6,342 nt of DNA. It comes from an uncultured Desulfomonile sp. (GTDB taxonomy: Bacteria > Desulfobacterota > Desulfomonilia > Desulfomonilales > Desulfomonilaceae). The position numbers were made by a program, and so were the translations under genes. Where the stretch lies: NCBI GenBank assembly GCA_903920415.1, contig CAIXMD010000405.1, positions 1-6,342 of the forward strand. Reading direction: 5' to 3'. A model generated the notes under the pieces. It made no database searches, was not told where the DNA came from, and was given only the letters and a program-made list of their open reading frames with translations. Below are positions 5,875 through 6,342 of this stretch, in pieces; within the stretch, counting starts at the first letter, position 1, and each line of letters opens with the position of its first letter.

Positions 5875-6342
5875 TTAAACGAAATTTTGGCGGAGGTAAG
5901 CTGGAATATGGGCCCCTTCTCTTGGTCCAATAGATATTTTCCACTCCGGAAGCTCTTCTTCGAGATCACCACTGATAATAGCGGCAGCTCCTGGAATGAC
6001 TAACCTCTTCATCTTGCTTTTTTCCTCGATCCCGCATTTTTTTACAAAGGGACCGATGAGATCGCCGACGAATTTTCCCGCTGCCCACGCTGTCAGAACC
6101 GATAGTCCATCAGTGTTGAGGACCAATAGCCAGGACGGGACGCGGCTCGACTCGATTTCCCCGGATACGATGAAATAAGTCAACGAAAAATTGCTCGTGA
6201 TAAGCACGGGGGAATCTTCGGTGGGATTGTTAATCGGGTATATGCCTTGTTCTGTGGTCATGGGCCTCTGAGGATCAGTGAAAATGTTGAGACGTTGCAA
6301 CAAGAGCGGGAAGAGCATCTCCCCTCTGAGATCGCTTAGAAT
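5875..6342 (-). CDS. acsC: Corrinoid/iron-sulfur protein large (gamma) subunit, C-terminal part; 5' end beyond window
   Basis: The last 155 residues are present, stop TAA at 5875-5877; the frame is open to the window edge (ILSDLRGE precedes the first Met seen), so that Met at 6318 is not the start. AcsC pairs with AcsD to form the corrinoid iron-sulfur protein, which takes the methyl group from AcsE's substrate and hands it to acetyl-CoA synthase. The family is about 450 residues with an N-terminal [4Fe-4S] domain, a TIM barrel and a C-terminal cobamide-binding domain. The part here covers the end of the barrel (TDPQRPM, residues 22-28 of the fragment, followed by EQGIYPI) and the cobamide domain: TNFSLTYF-like SNFSLTYF, then LNTDGLSVLTAWAAGKF, the VIPGAAAIISG segment and SIGPREGAHIPAYL near the C-terminus. 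These stretches are typical of the AcsC/CdhE C-terminus. The Fe-S cysteines are outside the window. acsE follows in the same direction. Confidence 0.95.
   Translation of the reverse strand: MLSDLRGEMLFPLLLQRLNIFTDPQRPMTTEQGIYPINNPTEDSPVLITSNFSLTYFIVSGEIESSRVPSWLLVLNTDGLSVLTAWAAGKFVGDLIGPFVKKCGIEEKSKMKRLVIPGAAAIISGDLEEELPEWKISIGPREGAHIPAYLRQNFV

Overview
The window carries five genes, two of them cut by the window edges. Two look like parts of the Wood-Ljungdahl (acetyl-CoA) pathway: the 3' end of acsC (corrinoid iron-sulfur protein large subunit) and a complete acsE (methyltetrahydrofolate:corrinoid protein methyltransferase). Together with a secreted lipocalin-like protein and a large flavoprotein fusion, this suggests a strictly anaerobic bacterium. 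A Desulfobacterota-type (former Deltaproteobacteria) sulfate reducer or syntroph is my best guess. That is an inference from gene content and protein style, not from a marker gene.

Layout from left to right. Positions 1-2330 (minus strand) are one uninterrupted reading frame that leaves the window at position 1. It encodes at least 776 residues: a complete FAD/NAD disulfide-reductase module (lipoamide dehydrogenase / mercuric reductase type), then a STAS domain, then the start of a domain that resembles the SRPBCC/DUF1990 fold. Positions 2331-2545 are non-coding and hold two mutually exclusive hairpins. Positions 2546-3019 (minus) encode a 157-residue exported lipocalin-like protein. Positions 3020-3200 are a divergent intergenic region with a perfect 13-bp palindrome. 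Positions 3201-4742 (plus) encode a 513-residue six-TM membrane protein of unknown function. After a 47-bp convergent gap come acsE (4790-5680, minus), a 194-bp spacer with a strong hairpin and a TATAAT box, and the acsC 3' end (5875-6342, minus).

How the genes relate. AcsC and AcsE act together: AcsE moves the methyl group of methyl-tetrahydrofolate to the cobalt of the corrinoid protein, which delivers it to CODH/acetyl-CoA synthase. The 194-bp spacer suggests acsE may be separately tuned. The lipocalin-like gene and the flavoprotein fusion lie in the same direction and could be co-transcribed, but nothing in their sequences shows a shared function. The membrane protein is isolated between them and the acs genes.

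The most unusual object is the flavoprotein-STAS-SRPBCC-like fusion. It keeps the redox-active cysteine pair but has substitutions at the usual His-Glu dyad and at the usual STAS phosphoacceptor position. No RNA genes, CRISPR arrays, insertion sequences or attachment sites were seen.
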